A stretch of 64,000 nucleotides of DNA from Marinobacter vulgaris (GTDB lineage Bacteria > Pseudomonadota > Gammaproteobacteria > Pseudomonadales > Oleiphilaceae): contig NZ_QFWX01000003.1 of the NCBI RefSeq assembly GCF_003344045.1, forward strand, positions 372,001 through 436,000. Direction: 5' to 3'. The notes beneath the pieces are model-generated. The model saw only the letters and a program-made list of their open reading frames with translations, did not search any database and was not told where the DNA came from. The number at the start of each line of letters is the position of its first letter. Position 1 is the stretch's first letter. Positions 35,209-46,648 of this stretch are shown here, piece by piece. The position numbers and the translations under genes were made by a program.

Positions 35209-35328
35209 GGGCAATCCGCTGTTTCTGTATTAGCCCCCATTTAAACTGGACACCTTGGAAGAAGCAAAGGCCTAAGCATAAATCTGGACCAGGGGAGCGT
35301 CCGAGGTGGAGAAAATCAAAGTCATAAC

Positions 35329-35500
35329 CTGAGTGCAGCACTTGCTCTGCGTGCGGGGGCCAGCCCCCATGTTGTAGGCTTGACGATTGGAGTGTTTGGC
35401 ACCAGTTCGCCGGAAATCGCCTTGAGCAGAAAAGCGGGCCTTTGCAGCAAAGTGATATCGCCGTCGGCGATCCTGTCGGCAGAGGGCGCCGGACTCAAAA
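35329..35500 (+). pseudogene. Na+/Ca2+ exchanger (CaCA/YrbG-like) remnant
   Basis: A short stretch reads ALALRAGASPHVVGLTIGVF, then GTSSPEIALS, a clear match to the alpha-repeat of CaCA exchangers (SPxVIGLTIVAFGTSxPEL). One base later in another frame QQSDIAVGDPVG continues the family sequence (GQSDIALGNVVGSN). Everything else is missing. Immediately upstream (35230-35325) is a short stretch faintly resembling the start of an IS3-type orfA, which may explain the truncation. Confidence 0.5.
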
Positions 35501-35505
35501 GGGAA

Positions 35506-35901
35506 TTACCGGACGCCTAGCACGCCAGGCAAAGCTGGCAAAAGATTGCGGGTGAAAGACCCGGACGGGGTAAGGCTTAGCCAGCCACCGGAACGCATAA
35601 GTTGATTTCTCTGCTCGGCGTTTAACACATCGCGGATGTCCTGCTGCGCCTCAACCTGTAATTCCGTGATGTCCTTAATGACATCGAAAACCCTTTGCTG
35701 TTGATCATTAATATCGCCCGCATTCAGCTCCTCTGCGACGTAGAGCTTCTAGAGCTTGAGTGATGCCTCGTACTTTTCGACCTTCAGCTCTTGAAGCTCT
35801 GATCGCATTTATTTCGGGATCTCCGCAATCTCTTCAAGCTGTTCCTCATCAAGATCAAGCTCCGTCGTCGACCCGCCAGGCATGGCTCCATAGCCGTTCA
35901 T
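35506..35901 (-). pseudogene. Spy/CpxP-like periplasmic protein remnant with two in-frame stops
   Basis: A single frame of 132 codons reads as a helical Spy/CpxP/heavy-metal-sensor type protein: MRSELQELKVEKYEASLKL, KLYVAEELNAGDINDQQQRV, FDVIKDITELQVEAQQDIRD and VLNAEQRNQL, the last resembling the IRxVLTPEQRxQL end of the family. It is interrupted by TAA at 35809-35811 and TAG at 35749-35751. No signal peptide precedes the first ATG. The family call rests on pattern only. Confidence 0.5.
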
Positions 35902-36185
35902 AACAAAGTGCCAAATTCGTCGTCCAACTCAGCTTCAGGGTCACAGCGGCTTGTTCCAAAGAAGCATTTTTATGTCGTCCGTCAATTTTGGTTTCCGCCT
36001 TGTATTCCGAAAACTGTGTGCAATGCTCAATTAACTACGTCTACATACGTATCAATGGAGCGTTCTAGCGCGAGCCTTCTTCAGCTGACGTTTGCTGAGA
36101 TTTATGCGCCAACGCAGGTGGAAATACCAATTCCTGCACGGGAAGTCCCTCAAAACAGTCACACCAATGAACAAGGGCCGCAATC

Positions 36186-36656
36186 ATGAAAAAGATACAT
36201 ACCGGCGCCATTGGCGCTTTTGCAATCTGTATAGCGTTCAATGCTCTGGCGGATACTGAGGAAGTCGACAGCACTCTGTATTGGGTACAAACGGATCCAG
36301 GGCAAGCCGTAGAGATGCCCAGCGGCACAAAAGGTAGAACGGTTATCAGAAACCATGCAACCGTGGTTCAGGCAGACGGCGACGTTTCTAGCCAATGGTG
36401 TACTGGACACCAAGGGGTTGATGGTTCGGGAAGAGCTGGAGGCGCGGGCTATTGCACGAGCATCTCGGATAACGGCGACATGCTGTATCTTTCCTATGTG
36501 CTTGGAGCAGAGGATGAACCAGCGAATTGGACGGTAATGGGCGGTACTGGCGCTTATGAAGGCGCCACCGGTAGCGGAACATCGACCATGACGTCCGCTC
36601 GCGGCGATGGCCGAGCCTGGACCAGCCGTGCCCAGGGAAGCATCACGACCAAATAG
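36186..36656 (+). CDS. secreted hypothetical protein, possible beta-barrel (allene oxide cyclase/dirigent-like)
   Basis: A 156-residue protein with a signal peptide (MKKIHTGAIGAFAICIAFNALA, cleavage near residue 22). The mature part is Gly/Ser/Thr-rich and beta-prone, with GGTGAYEGATGSG, which resembles the GGTGxYxGxxGxG turn of allene-oxide-cyclase/dirigent-like barrels; two Cys (CTGH, GYCTS) may pair. The family is not established. The ribosome site is weak (AAGGGCC). It is isolated, with no operon partner. The signal peptide and the glycine motif argue for a real gene. Confidence 0.65.
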   Translation: MKKIHTGAIGAFAICIAFNALADTEEVDSTLYWVQTDPGQAVEMPSGTKGRTVIRNHATVVQADGDVSSQWCTGHQGVDGSGRAGGAGYCTSISDNGDMLYLSYVLGAEDEPANWTVMGGTGAYEGATGSGTSTMTSARGDGRAWTSRAQGSITTK

Positions 36657-37140
36657 AGTTGGTTTTCAGGGGCGGGGCTTTCGGGGCCTCGCTTGCCAAT
36701 TGCTGGATTAAACCAGCTCTATGGGGGACGGCAATAACAAACGAACTGCAATGATCGGAGTAATCCCTCAGAAAATTGGCGCCACTACACAATCAGGCCG
36801 GAGGAGCTCAGCGTAGCAGCAAAAGCGTCGAGCGAGGGCAAGGGGTGGACTTAGGAGTGTCTACTGCCGGGGTAAGTCCACGCGGCTAAACAAGGGCGTT
36901 AAGCGTCCTACTCGAATGTCCGCTTTTCGACCATCCAAGAAGACATAATACGTCATTTTACACGGACGATATCCATTTTGCTCCTGTCACCGGTGAACGC
37001 TTTTCCTAGCAAGATCGTACTTGGTTGAAATGTGAGCCGTGGCCCGAATGGGGTATGACCGCACATTACGCATTATTCGCCCCCTGGGCTTCATCAAAAG
37101 TCGTTGAGACGACTGACGACGACCAAAAAGGATACTCCGA
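36657..37140. other. intergenic region, 484 bases
   Basis: No gene recognised. A GC hairpin (GCGGGG/CCTCGC with a wobble) at about 36675-36695 follows the upstream gene and could terminate it weakly. A GTGGACTTA/TAAGTCCAC inverted repeat lies at about 36845-36880. The ribosome site AAAAAGGA of the next gene is at its right end. Confidence 0.45.
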
Positions 37141-37491
37141 ATGACCTTCTCCCTAATTACGCGCTCAGTCTTCGCCGTTGTTGTGTCGATTGGCCTGCCC
37201 GGCAGCGCCTTGGCTGCTTCAAGCTCTGAGGAAGTACGCGCGGCACTAGTCGGCAATACCTTTAAGGGCAGTATGGGCAGTGATGTTTATTCAAGTTACT
37301 TTGCCGAGGACGGCACTTACGAAGACGCTTACGGCGGCGGTAGGTACAAAATCACCGATGAGGGTGTCTGTTATCCCGGCACAGATTACGGTTGCTACGC
37401 AGCGGAAATCGATGGCAACCAACTTGAGTGGTTCCAGAACGGAGAAAGCGTAGGCACTGGTTTGATCGAACAAGGCGACACTCTCAAGTGA
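37141..37491 (+). CDS. small secreted hypothetical protein
   Basis: A 116-residue protein with a clear signal peptide (RSVFAVVVSIGLPGSALAAS, cleavage near residue 25). The mature domain has the look of a small lipocalin-like or DUF995-type fold: VGNTFKGSMGSDVYSSYFAE, then YGGGRYKITDEGVCYPG, Cys pair CYPGTDYGC, ending in LIEQGDTLK. Similar proteins are periplasmic and of unknown function. AAGGATACTCCG precedes the ATG. No operon partner. Confidence 0.7.
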   Translation: MTFSLITRSVFAVVVSIGLPGSALAASSSEEVRAALVGNTFKGSMGSDVYSSYFAEDGTYEDAYGGGRYKITDEGVCYPGTDYGCYAAEIDGNQLEWFQNGESVGTGLIEQGDTLK

Positions 37492-37699
37492 TGTTCTCCT
37501 GAGTCGCTCATTGATTCCAGGCACCGCCGTCGGTGTTACGTTCAACACAAGAAACGGGGGGCTCTACCCCCGTTACTGCGGACACTTCTAAAAAGAAAAT
37601 CCCTGAAGGGCAGGTCGCAAAAGGGTTACAGGCGAATCCATGGTGTTATGGACTGCTTTTGAGCCAGTCGCTGAACAAGGGGGCACCCGCACGCGGGGG

Positions 37700-37844
37700 G
37701 AGGGGAGACATGAACCTCTCCCTTAACTCAATGTCCCAGTACATCGGTTTCGCTTTTCTTTGCGTTTTTCTCCTTCTTTTTTTCCTTGGCGGTTAAAAGC
37801 GGTTTCTTTTTAGTGTCTTTTTTCCTGTCCTGGCCTTTACTCAT

Positions 37845-37853
<9 letters not shown>
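37700..37853. repeat. ~150-bp direct repeat, copy 1 (partner at 57588-57739)
   Basis: Bases about 37700-37853 and 57588-57739 are nearly identical, in the same orientation, with only scattered substitutions. Similarity starts in the downstream hairpin of the small lysine-rich gene, spans the whole gene and its ribosome site, and stops about 9 bases upstream of the start codon, so the promoters are not shared. Confidence 0.85.
37728..37844 (-). CDS. small lysine-rich protein, copy 1 (38 aa)
   Basis: A 38-residue very basic peptide starting MSKGQDRKKDTKKK and continuing LTAKEKKKEKNAKK to a C-terminal DVLGH. AGGTGGATAGACCGC precedes the ATG, giving a good ribosome site. Small proteins of this MSKGQDxKK pattern occur in many proteobacteria with no known role; the charge suggests nucleic-acid or ribosome contact, which is inference. 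A near-identical copy lies at 57614-57730. A GGGAGA/TCTCCC hairpin follows the stop. The plus-strand ORF over the same bases is its shadow. Confidence 0.72.
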   Translation of the reverse strand: MSKGQDRKKDTKKKPLLTAKEKKKEKNAKKSETDVLGH

Positions 37854-40108
<2,255 letters not shown>

Positions 40109-40112
<4 letters not shown>

Positions 40113-40417
40113 GCCAGCAGCGTGGATCACCGGAGGACGATATCGGCCGTCGGGCGCAGCGCCTGAAGAAGGCCCGCGATAATGCTGGAGTGAGTCCACT
40201 GCGCGGTTTGGGCGTGTTCGGCATGATCGGCTGGTCCGTAGCGGTTCCGACCGTCGGTGGTGCCTTTCTCGGGCTTTGGCTGGACCGCACCGTACCCCAG
40301 GATTTTCCGTGGGTCCTTGCCCTCATTCTGGGTGGCGTGACTCTGGGTAGTTTTATCGCCTGGGCATGGATCGGCAGAGAAAGTAGGGAAGAGGAAGATA
40401 ATCATGATGATCGTTGA
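40109..40417 (+). CDS. atpQ: N-ATPase small membrane subunit AtpQ (AtpZ/AtpI-like)
   Basis: A 102-residue protein with two transmembrane helices (about 33-57: VFGMIGWSVAVPTVGGAFLG; about 68-92: WVLALILGGVTLGSFIAWAW) and charged ends. It occupies the AtpQ position in the N-ATPase operon and belongs to the ATPase_gene1/AtpI-like family, thought to help assemble the c-ring or import Mg2+. It overlaps atpC (4 bases) and atpR (14 bases), so the operon is tightly packed. Confidence 0.85.
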
Positions 40418-40700
40418 CTGGCCGGACGCGCTGATGGGTTTTGGTGCCGGTGTGACAGTGAGCGTTCTGTATTTTGCTGGCCTGGCCGGGAGCGTGCGTG
40501 TGGCACTGAGATCATCACGGCCCGCTGCGGTGCTTTTGCCCAGCGCCGTGTTGCGCATCGGGCTGCTGCTGGCGGTCGGGTGGCTGGTGACTGACGGGGC
40601 GACGCGGGTTTGGGCCTCTGCAGGTTACGGGGTGGCGTTTTTTCTGGTGCGTTTTCTGGCCACTTTACTTGCACGCCAACCATGCCCGGAGGATGTCTGA
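40404..40700 (+). CDS. atpR: N-ATPase subunit AtpR
   Basis: A 98-residue hydrophobic protein with three predicted helices, in the AtpR slot of the operon. AtpR proteins carry conserved arginines in the membrane (here ALRSS and LRIGLLLA) and were proposed to interact with the acidic c subunit. Two consecutive ATG codons (40404, 40407) can start it. Its stop TGA shares one base with the atpB start (TGATG). Confidence 0.85.
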   Translation: MMIVDWPDALMGFGAGVTVSVLYFAGLAGSVRVALRSSRPAAVLLPSAVLRIGLLLAVGWLVTDGATRVWASAGYGVAFFLVRFLATLLARQPCPEDV

Positions 40701-41395
40701 TGGAAATGACTCCTGATGAAACAACGCTGTTCACGGTCTGGGGCATTGGTATCAATGAGACGGTCGGCTATACCTGGGTCGTCATGATTTTGCTGACAGT
40801 CGCTTCCATTGTGATCGCCCGTAATTTGCGGCCGGATGTGCCGCCGAATCGCTGGCGTACGACCCTTGAAGTGATTGTGACGGCCATCCAGAGTCAGATC
40901 GAGGAAATCTCGCCGCGCTCGTCACGCCATGTGCTTTATTTTTCCGGAACATTGTTCCTGTTCATTGCGCTTTCGAACCTGCTGCTGGTTGTGCCGGGCT
41001 TTACGCCACCTACGGCCTCGCTTTCCACCACCGCTGCTCTGGCTTTGTCAGTACTGATTGCCGTGCCGCTGTTCGGGATTACCGGGCAGGGCATTCGCGG
41101 TTATCTGAAAACCTATGTCCAGCCATCGGTCATCATGTTGCCCTTCAATATCATCAGTGAGTTCTCGCGAGGCATATCTTTGGCCATCCGCCTGTATGGC
41201 AACGTCATGAGCGGTGCGGTGATCGCCGGCATTCTGCTGGGAATTGCACCGTTCTTTTTTCCCGTGGTGATGGACGTGCTCGGATTGCTGACGGGGCTGA
41301 TCCAGGCCTACATCTTCGCCATCCTGGCGACAGTTTATATTTCATCGGCAACAGCCGTCGTTGGCAAGCCTTTGCACAAGGAGAAAGACAAATGA
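40700..41395 (+). CDS. atpB: N-ATPase a subunit
   Basis: The a subunit (231 aa), forming the ion half-channels against the c-ring. It has five or six transmembrane helices and the essential stator arginine Arg174 in GISLAIRLYGNVMSG. The ATG at 40700 overlaps the atpR stop by one base and gives the normal N-terminus; a longer reading from 40610 lies inside atpR. Stop overlaps atpE by 4 bases. Confidence 0.93.
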   Translation: MEMTPDETTLFTVWGIGINETVGYTWVVMILLTVASIVIARNLRPDVPPNRWRTTLEVIVTAIQSQIEEISPRSSRHVLYFSGTLFLFIALSNLLLVVPGFTPPTASLSTTAALALSVLIAVPLFGITGQGIRGYLKTYVQPSVIMLPFNIISEFSRGISLAIRLYGNVMSGAVIAGILLGIAPFFFPVVMDVLGLLTGLIQAYIFAILATVYISSATAVVGKPLHKEKDK

Positions 41396-41679
41396 CTGAC
41401 CTTGCACTGATTGCCGCGGTCTCGATTCTGACCGCAGGCCTGAGCGTGGCGTTTGGCGCTGTCGGACCCGCTCTGGGAGAAGGCAGGGCGGCTGCAGCCG
41501 CCCTGACCGCCATCGCTCAGCAGCCGGACTCAGCATCAACACTGTCGCGGACCTTGTTCGTCAGCCTGGCAATGATCGAATCCACGGCGATTTACTGTTT
41601 TGTGGTCGCGATGATTGTCCTGTTTGCCAATCCGTTCTGGGATCAGGCTTTGCAGGCCGCCCAGTCGGCGGCGGGTTGA
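41392..41679 (+). CDS. atpE: N-ATPase c subunit (Na+-type ion-binding site)
   Basis: The c-ring subunit (95 aa), a two-helix hairpin. Helix 1 has GPALGEG with Glu30, and helix 2 has MIESTAIYCF with Glu63, Ser64, Thr65 and Tyr68, the ligand set of Na+-binding c-rings (E-S-T-xx-Y as in Ilyobacter), plus the second glutamate characteristic of N-ATPases. This supports Na+ export or Na+-coupled ATP hydrolysis, though ion specificity is inferred from residues only. AAGGAGAAAGACAA precedes the ATG. Confidence 0.93.
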   Translation: MTDLALIAAVSILTAGLSVAFGAVGPALGEGRAAAAALTAIAQQPDSASTLSRTLFVSLAMIESTAIYCFVVAMIVLFANPFWDQALQAAQSAAG

Positions 41680-41682
41680 ATC

Positions 41683-42450
41683 ATGTCTATTGACTGGGTC
41701 ACAGTTGTTGCCCAAGTCGGCAACTTTCTGGTGTTGGTCTGGTTGCTCAAGCGGTTTCTGTACAAGCCCATCCTGAACGGTATTGATGCCCGTGAGGCTG
41801 AAATCGCAACACGAATGGGTGAGGCGGAGGTTGCCCAGAAAAAGGCCGCCGCTGCCGAGGCCGAGTTTCTGGAACAGAAGCAGAGACTGGTGGCCGATAA
41901 TACTGCCCATGCCGAACAGATTCATGAGCAGGCGGAACAAGAGAAAGAGGCCCTGCTGGTTGCCACCCGCAAGAAGCTGGAACAGGAAAAGCAGGACTGG
42001 CAGGCGCATCTGGAAGCAGAACGGGAAGCGTTCATCAGAGAGTTACACCTGGCCAGCGCGGAAACCCTTTATCAGCTGGTTTGCCGGGCGCTTCGTGATC
42101 TGGCGAATGAGGATCTGGAGGAGCAGATTGCTCTGACGGTGATGAGCAAGCTGGAGTCCCTGGCGCAAGAGCTTACCTCCGCCGCTGACCGTGCGGAACA
42201 GGCCATCGCAACGACCCATGCGCCTTTGCCGGAGCACACACAGGAAACGCTGAGGGCTGGGTTGGAACGTCTGGCTCCCGGCCTTCCCCTGAGCTTTACC
42301 ACGGATGCCAGTCAGGCCCCGGGGATGATCCTGCGCATTGGCAGTGTTCAGGTCGCCTGGACGGTTGATAGCTACACCGACGAACTGACCAGTTTGTTGG
42401 CCGACCGACTGGCTGCGGGCGAGTCAGGCAGGGTACATAATCATGGCTGA
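41683..42450 (+). CDS. atpF: N-ATPase b subunit, long form
   Basis: The peripheral-stalk b subunit, 255 aa, longer than the usual 156-160. One N-terminal transmembrane segment ([20 protein letters not shown]), then a long charged coiled coil (40-160), then a C-terminal domain (about 190-245: [20 protein letters not shown]) that probably does the job of the missing delta subunit in docking to alpha. Starts 3 bases after atpE and overlaps atpA by 8 bases. Confidence 0.9.
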   Translation: MSIDWVTVVAQVGNFLVLVWLLKRFLYKPILNGIDAREAEIATRMGEAEVAQKKAAAAEAEFLEQKQRLVADNTAHAEQIHEQAEQEKEALLVATRKKLEQEKQDWQAHLEAEREAFIRELHLASAETLYQLVCRALRDLANEDLEEQIALTVMSKLESLAQELTSAADRAEQAIATTHAPLPEHTQETLRAGLERLAPGLPLSFTTDASQAPGMILRIGSVQVAWTVDSYTDELTSLLADRLAAGESGRVHNHG

Positions 42451-43978
42451 AGAGCCGGAATTGACATCAGCGAATAAATTTATCGGTGCTGTACTGGACG
42501 GCCCGGCACCCTCGCTTGCGCTGACTGAGGTGGGCACGGTTACCGAGGTGGGTGACGGTATTGCCGTGGTTTCAGGTCTCGCCCGTGCTCTGGCGGATGA
42601 GCTTCTGGTTTTCGCCTCGGGTGTCCGGGGAGTCGTGCTTGATCTGGAACCAGGCCGGCTGGGCGTTATCCTCCTGGGGCCCTCGGAGCGGATTACCTTC
42701 GGGGAGGATGTCTGGCGTACCCACAAAGTGTTCAGTGTGCCGGTCGGGCCGGGCCTGGTTGGCCGTGTGGTCGATGCCACCGGAGAGCCCCGGGACGGAA
42801 AAGGCGCGGTGGCCGCCACCGCGGAACGGCCGGTGGAAGCCAGCGCACCGGGTATTTTGAGCCGTGCGCCGGTCAGCCGCCCTCTGGCCACCGGTATCAA
42901 GGCCATTGACGGCGCGGTGCCGGTGGGTCTGGGCCAGCGGGAACTGATTATTGGTGACCGGCAAACCGGCAAAACCTCCATTGCGGTCGATACCATTCTC
43001 AACCAGGCCCGCTCGGATGTCCTGAGTATCTATTGCGCCATAGGCCAGCGGGGAGACGCGGTCGCCCGGGTAATCGAAACCTTGCGGGAAAGCGGCCAGA
43101 TTGCCAGCACCATCGTGGTTGCAGCCGGCGATGAGGACACGCCTGGTCTTGCCTACATTGCGCCTTATGCGGCGATGACGATGGCTGAATACTTTTCAAA
43201 CCAGGGGCGGGACGTACTGGTTGTTCTCGACGACCTGACGCACCATGCCCGTTCCTATCGCGAACTGTCCCTGTTACTGCGCCGCCCGCCGGGGCGGGAA
43301 GCCTTCCCGGGCGACATATTCTATGTGCATGCCAGGCTGCTCGAACGGGCCGGCCAGTTCACGCCGGAAGCCGGGGGTGGCTCCATCACCGCGTTGCCCG
43401 TGGTAGAGACACAGGCGGAAAACCTGTCAGCCTACATTCCGACCAATCTTATTTCGATTACCGATGGCCAGATCTACCTGTCGCCTCGGCTAGTGCGCAA
43501 AAACCAGTTTCCGGCGGTGGATATCGGGTTGTCGGTGTCGCGGGTAGGCGGCAAGGCCCAGCATCGGGCCTTCCGTGACGTGGCGGGCAACCTACGAGTC
43601 ACGCTGTCCCAGTTTGAGGAGCTGGAGGATTTTGCCCGTTTTGGTACCCGCCTGGATGATAACACCCGGGCCCGCCTGAAACGCGGCGCTGCCGTGCGTG
43701 CCGCGTTGCGCCAGCCCGAGCGGGATCCGGTGCCGGCCGTGGAACAGCTTTTGATTCTGATGGCAGCAATGGAGGGATTGTTCGACGACCTGTCCGAGAA
43801 CGAAATCGTTACTACCATGGCTCAGATGCGCAAGGGCGTGGGTGACTCTCTCGAAGGCGTTGCTGAAAGCATCAGACAAAATCGTCCTCTGGAGCAAGAC
43901 GAACAGGCGGCAATGCTGCAGGTGGCCCGGACTGGGCTGCCGGTAATGGGAGAAGAAACCCGTGACCCAGACGCTTGA
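42443..43978 (+). CDS. atpA: N-ATPase alpha subunit
   Basis: Non-catalytic nucleotide-binding alpha subunit (511 aa). Visible are Walker [46 protein letters not shown] (Walker B) and the conserved [11 protein letters not shown] equivalent [14 protein letters not shown], with [15 protein letters not shown] near the C-terminal domain. It sits eighth in the operon and overlaps atpG by 17 bases. Confidence 0.94.
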   Translation: MAEEPELTSANKFIGAVLDGPAPSLALTEVGTVTEVGDGIAVVSGLARALADELLVFASGVRGVVLDLEPGRLGVILLGPSERITFGEDVWRTHKVFSVPVGPGLVGRVVDATGEPRDGKGAVAATAERPVEASAPGILSRAPVSRPLATGIKAIDGAVPVGLGQRELIIGDRQTGKTSIAVDTILNQARSDVLSIYCAIGQRGDAVARVIETLRESGQIASTIVVAAGDEDTPGLAYIAPYAAMTMAEYFSNQGRDVLVVLDDLTHHARSYRELSLLLRRPPGREAFPGDIFYVHARLLERAGQFTPEAGGGSITALPVVETQAENLSAYIPTNLISITDGQIYLSPRLVRKNQFPAVDIGLSVSRVGGKAQHRAFRDVAGNLRVTLSQFEELEDFARFGTRLDDNTRARLKRGAAVRAALRQPERDPVPAVEQLLILMAAMEGLFDDLSENEIVTTMAQMRKGVGDSLEGVAESIRQNRPLEQDEQAAMLQVARTGLPVMGEETRDPDA

Positions 43979-44852
43979 AACACTGTCCCGCCGTACCGCC
44001 ACCCTCACCAGCATTCGCGGCATCGTTCACACCATGAAGACCATGTCTGCGATCAATGCAGTGCCTTATGAACATGCCGCCCGGTCGGTTGAGTCCTACC
44101 ACCAGACCGTAATGAGCGGTCTTCGGGCATTTGTTGCCAAAACCGGTCCCATTGCGATGCCTGTGGCGGTTCAGGCTGAACGGATTCTTGTGGTGTTTGG
44201 CTCTGATCACGGCCTGTGTGGCAATTACAACGAGGTGCTTGCCTTAAAGGCAAGATCCGAGGCTTCGAAGGCCAAGAGCTGTACCCGCGTCTTGTGCGTC
44301 GGCGCACGCATGAATGATGCTCTCAGCGATCAGGGGCTCAGCCCGGAAGTTACCTTCCTGCCCCCGGCGTCGGCGGATGGTATCGGGCGCCTCGCGAGTG
44401 ACATAGTGACTCGGCTGGACGAGATTGGAGACGGCGATGTGCATAATCGGATTGCCGTGACCCTGGCGTTCACCAGGCGGGCAGGGAGGGGGCAACACGA
44501 ACCGGTAGTGAGCCCACTGTTGCCGGTGGCACCATCGCTGCTTTCAGATTCCGGCAAGGTTGGCTGGCAATCCCGTTCCCTCCCCACTTATACAATGCGG
44601 GCAATACCCCTGCTTGCGTCGCTGCTGCGTAACCATATCTTTGCCAGTGTATTTCACGCATCTGCGGAAGCAATGGTCACCGAGAACGCGGCCCGGCTTG
44701 CATTGATGCAGCAGGCGGAACAGGCAGTGGATGACCGGCTTGACGAGGTTGGAGGGCAGTTCAGGCTGGTGCGGCAGGACGAAATTACCAACGAGCTTAT
44801 GGACATAATTATCGGTTTTGAGGCGCTGAAAAAGAAACCACCAGCGTTTTGA
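43962..44852 (+). CDS. atpG: N-ATPase gamma subunit
   Basis: Rotor gamma subunit (296 aa). The N- and C-terminal helices that form the shaft are recognisable ([59 protein letters not shown]), as is the central Rossmann-like [13 protein letters not shown]. The usual RIxSV/TxxITKAMxMVA motif is replaced by [17 protein letters not shown], as in other N-ATPases. Last gene of the operon. It converges with the glycosyltransferase gene, with about 38 bases between the stops. Confidence 0.92.
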   Translation: MTQTLETLSRRTATLTSIRGIVHTMKTMSAINAVPYEHAARSVESYHQTVMSGLRAFVAKTGPIAMPVAVQAERILVVFGSDHGLCGNYNEVLALKARSEASKAKSCTRVLCVGARMNDALSDQGLSPEVTFLPPASADGIGRLASDIVTRLDEIGDGDVHNRIAVTLAFTRRAGRGQHEPVVSPLLPVAPSLLSDSGKVGWQSRSLPTYTMRAIPLLASLLRNHIFASVFHASAEAMVTENAARLALMQQAEQAVDDRLDEVGGQFRLVRQDEITNELMDIIIGFEALKKKPPAF

Positions 44853-44890
44853 ACAGCCCCCAGCGCCTATTTTCTTCAGACAAGGAGTGA

Positions 44891-46639
44891 TTAATTTTGC
44901 CAGGCGCCAGGCGCCGGGGTGGTGAACCATTCTGCTTTATCCGGAGGCGCGCAGCTGGAGTTCCTATGTTCATCACTTAGTAAAAGATAGCTGTCCCGGT
45001 GAGCGATACCCAGAAAAATAGCGTCTTCTTTGGTGAAGCATTGAAAATTATCATCCTCTTCGACAATGAGATAGCTATCCGCCGTTTCGCCCATCCACAA
45101 CCATGCGTTGCGCTCTTCCTGTTCACCATTACTGAAATAGCTGAAGTGAGTGAAATCGAGCCGGGAGAACAGGATGAACTGTTCCTTGAAATCAATCATG
45201 CCGAGTTGCGCATCGGACGGAACGCCTTGTTCGGCGGCCGCAAGAACATTGCGTGGGGTACGCAATGGCTCCAGAATGTGGTAACCCCAGGTTGTGTAAA
45301 TCAACCAGCTGGTCATCAGAGCAATAAAGAAGCGCCCCAGCGCATAAGTGCGCCAAAGCAAAGCGAGGCTCGCCAGCCACACCAGGCCAATGCTGAAGAC
45401 CAGTGTTCCGGCCTCATGCAGGCGCGCCGGGTCCTGGCTATAGTCCGATACTTTTTCGACCAGTCCGGGATGGTCGTTCCAGGCCATTACTCCGACGGTC
45501 ATCAGGGCGATGGCCAATAGCAGGTGCAGGCCGGTCAGAACCGGAGGAAACCATTGGGCTGGCCGCTGGGTGCTCAGCGCTGGCGCAAGAGACAGGGCGA
45601 ACATGGGCAAAGCCGGCAGAAGGTACACACCACGCTTTCCGGGGCTGATGCTGAAAAACACCACAACCAGCGCCACCCAGGCCAGCAGAACCAGAATCAC
45701 AGGGCGACGCCGTATGGCTTCTTTTACTGGGCGCACCAGGGCCAACAGCAGCAATGGTAGGGGAAACCAGAGGGAAGGAATGACGCTTGTCAGGTAGTAA
45801 TGCCAGGGCTGGATATGACCCCAGGAGTCGGCATATCGTTCACCGGTCTGCTTGAAGAGGATGTTGTTTCTATAGGCAATAGCTTCTTCTGTGCCCAGGT
45901 TGTTTACATAGAGCACCATTGGGATCAGCCAGGCCGCGACAACGGCCAACATGACGATAGGGCCCAGGGCACAGCGCCAGGTGAGGGTGCCGGAAAAAAG
46001 CTGACGATCCCGCAGCCCAAGCACCAGGATCGGGACAAACATGAATGCCGGCAGGAAGCCGACACCCTTGGTGATAATGCCAAGGCCCATAAATGTCCAG
46101 GCCACAAAATACCAGCCCCAGGCCGGCCCGGTAAAAAAATGGCGGATCAGGCCATAGCAGGCAACGGTAATCCAGCAGGCCACCATGGCATCGATCTGGG
46201 CTTTCTGGGCCTGAATCAGAAACTGTGGCGCAAGCATCAACAGCAATACGGCGAGGGTGCCGGTACGCTGGTTCCATAGCCGCGCGCCAAGATCAAAAAC
46301 CAGTCCCAGAGTCAGCAGGCTGCAAAGCGCATTGGGCAACAGAAAGGCGACTTTCAGACTGCCTGTTAACCAATAGAACAGGGCAATACCCCACATAAAG
46401 ACCGGAGGCTTGTCCGGGTAGAACTCGCCACCTCTCATGGGAATCAGCCATTGCCCGGAAGCCACCATCTCTCGCGCAACCTCGGCAAAGCGCGGTTCAT
46501 CCGCCGGCCACGGGGATCGCAATCCAATACCGGTGAAAATCATCACCGCGGCGAATGCCAGCAGCACGAAAAGTAGCCGGTTCCGCGAAAGGCTGAACAG
46601 ATCTTCGGAGAGATAGCGCACGAAAGCTGATGTGGGCAT
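44891..46639 (-). CDS. ArnT-like family 39 glycosyltransferase
   Basis: A 582-residue inner-membrane GT-C glycosyltransferase of family 39 (ArnT/PMT type), which uses a polyprenyl-phosphate-linked sugar donor to modify lipid A or another envelope acceptor. The first periplasmic loop carries the catalytic acid motif WPADEPRFAEVAREMV, and about 11-12 helices follow, then a periplasmic C-terminal domain from residue ~440. The PmrA-box-like site upstream of the operon supports an ArnT-type role; arnABCDEF are absent here, so donor and acceptor are open. Starts 9 bases after the VTT gene. Confidence 0.85.
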   Translation of the reverse strand: MPTSAFVRYLSEDLFSLSRNRLLFVLLAFAAVMIFTGIGLRSPWPADEPRFAEVAREMVASGQWLIPMRGGEFYPDKPPVFMWGIALFYWLTGSLKVAFLLPNALCSLLTLGLVFDLGARLWNQRTGTLAVLLLMLAPQFLIQAQKAQIDAMVACWITVACYGLIRHFFTGPAWGWYFVAWTFMGLGIITKGVGFLPAFMFVPILVLGLRDRQLFSGTLTWRCALGPIVMLAVVAAWLIPMVLYVNNLGTEEAIAYRNNILFKQTGERYADSWGHIQPWHYYLTSVIPSLWFPLPLLLLALVRPVKEAIRRRPVILVLLAWVALVVVFFSISPGKRGVYLLPALPMFALSLAPALSTQRPAQWFPPVLTGLHLLLAIALMTVGVMAWNDHPGLVEKVSDYSQDPARLHEAGTLVFSIGLVWLASLALLWRTYALGRFFIALMTSWLIYTTWGYHILEPLRTPRNVLAAAEQGVPSDAQLGMIDFKEQFILFSRLDFTHFSYFSNGEQEERNAWLWMGETADSYLIVEEDDNFQCFTKEDAIFLGIAHRDSYLLLSDEHRNSSCAPPDKAEWFTTPAPGAWQN

Positions 46640-46648
46640 GGCTCGGTC

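Noticed and set aside
35230..35327. Possible start of an IS3-type orfA
   Set aside because: About 90 bases of weak similarity with a needed frameshift; mentioned only as a possible cause of truncation.
37533..37796. Plus-strand ORF ending in a hydrophobic peptide (LCVFLLLFFLGG)
   Set aside because: It is the antisense of the lysine-rich small gene; both repeat copies conserve the minus-strand frame and its ribosome site.
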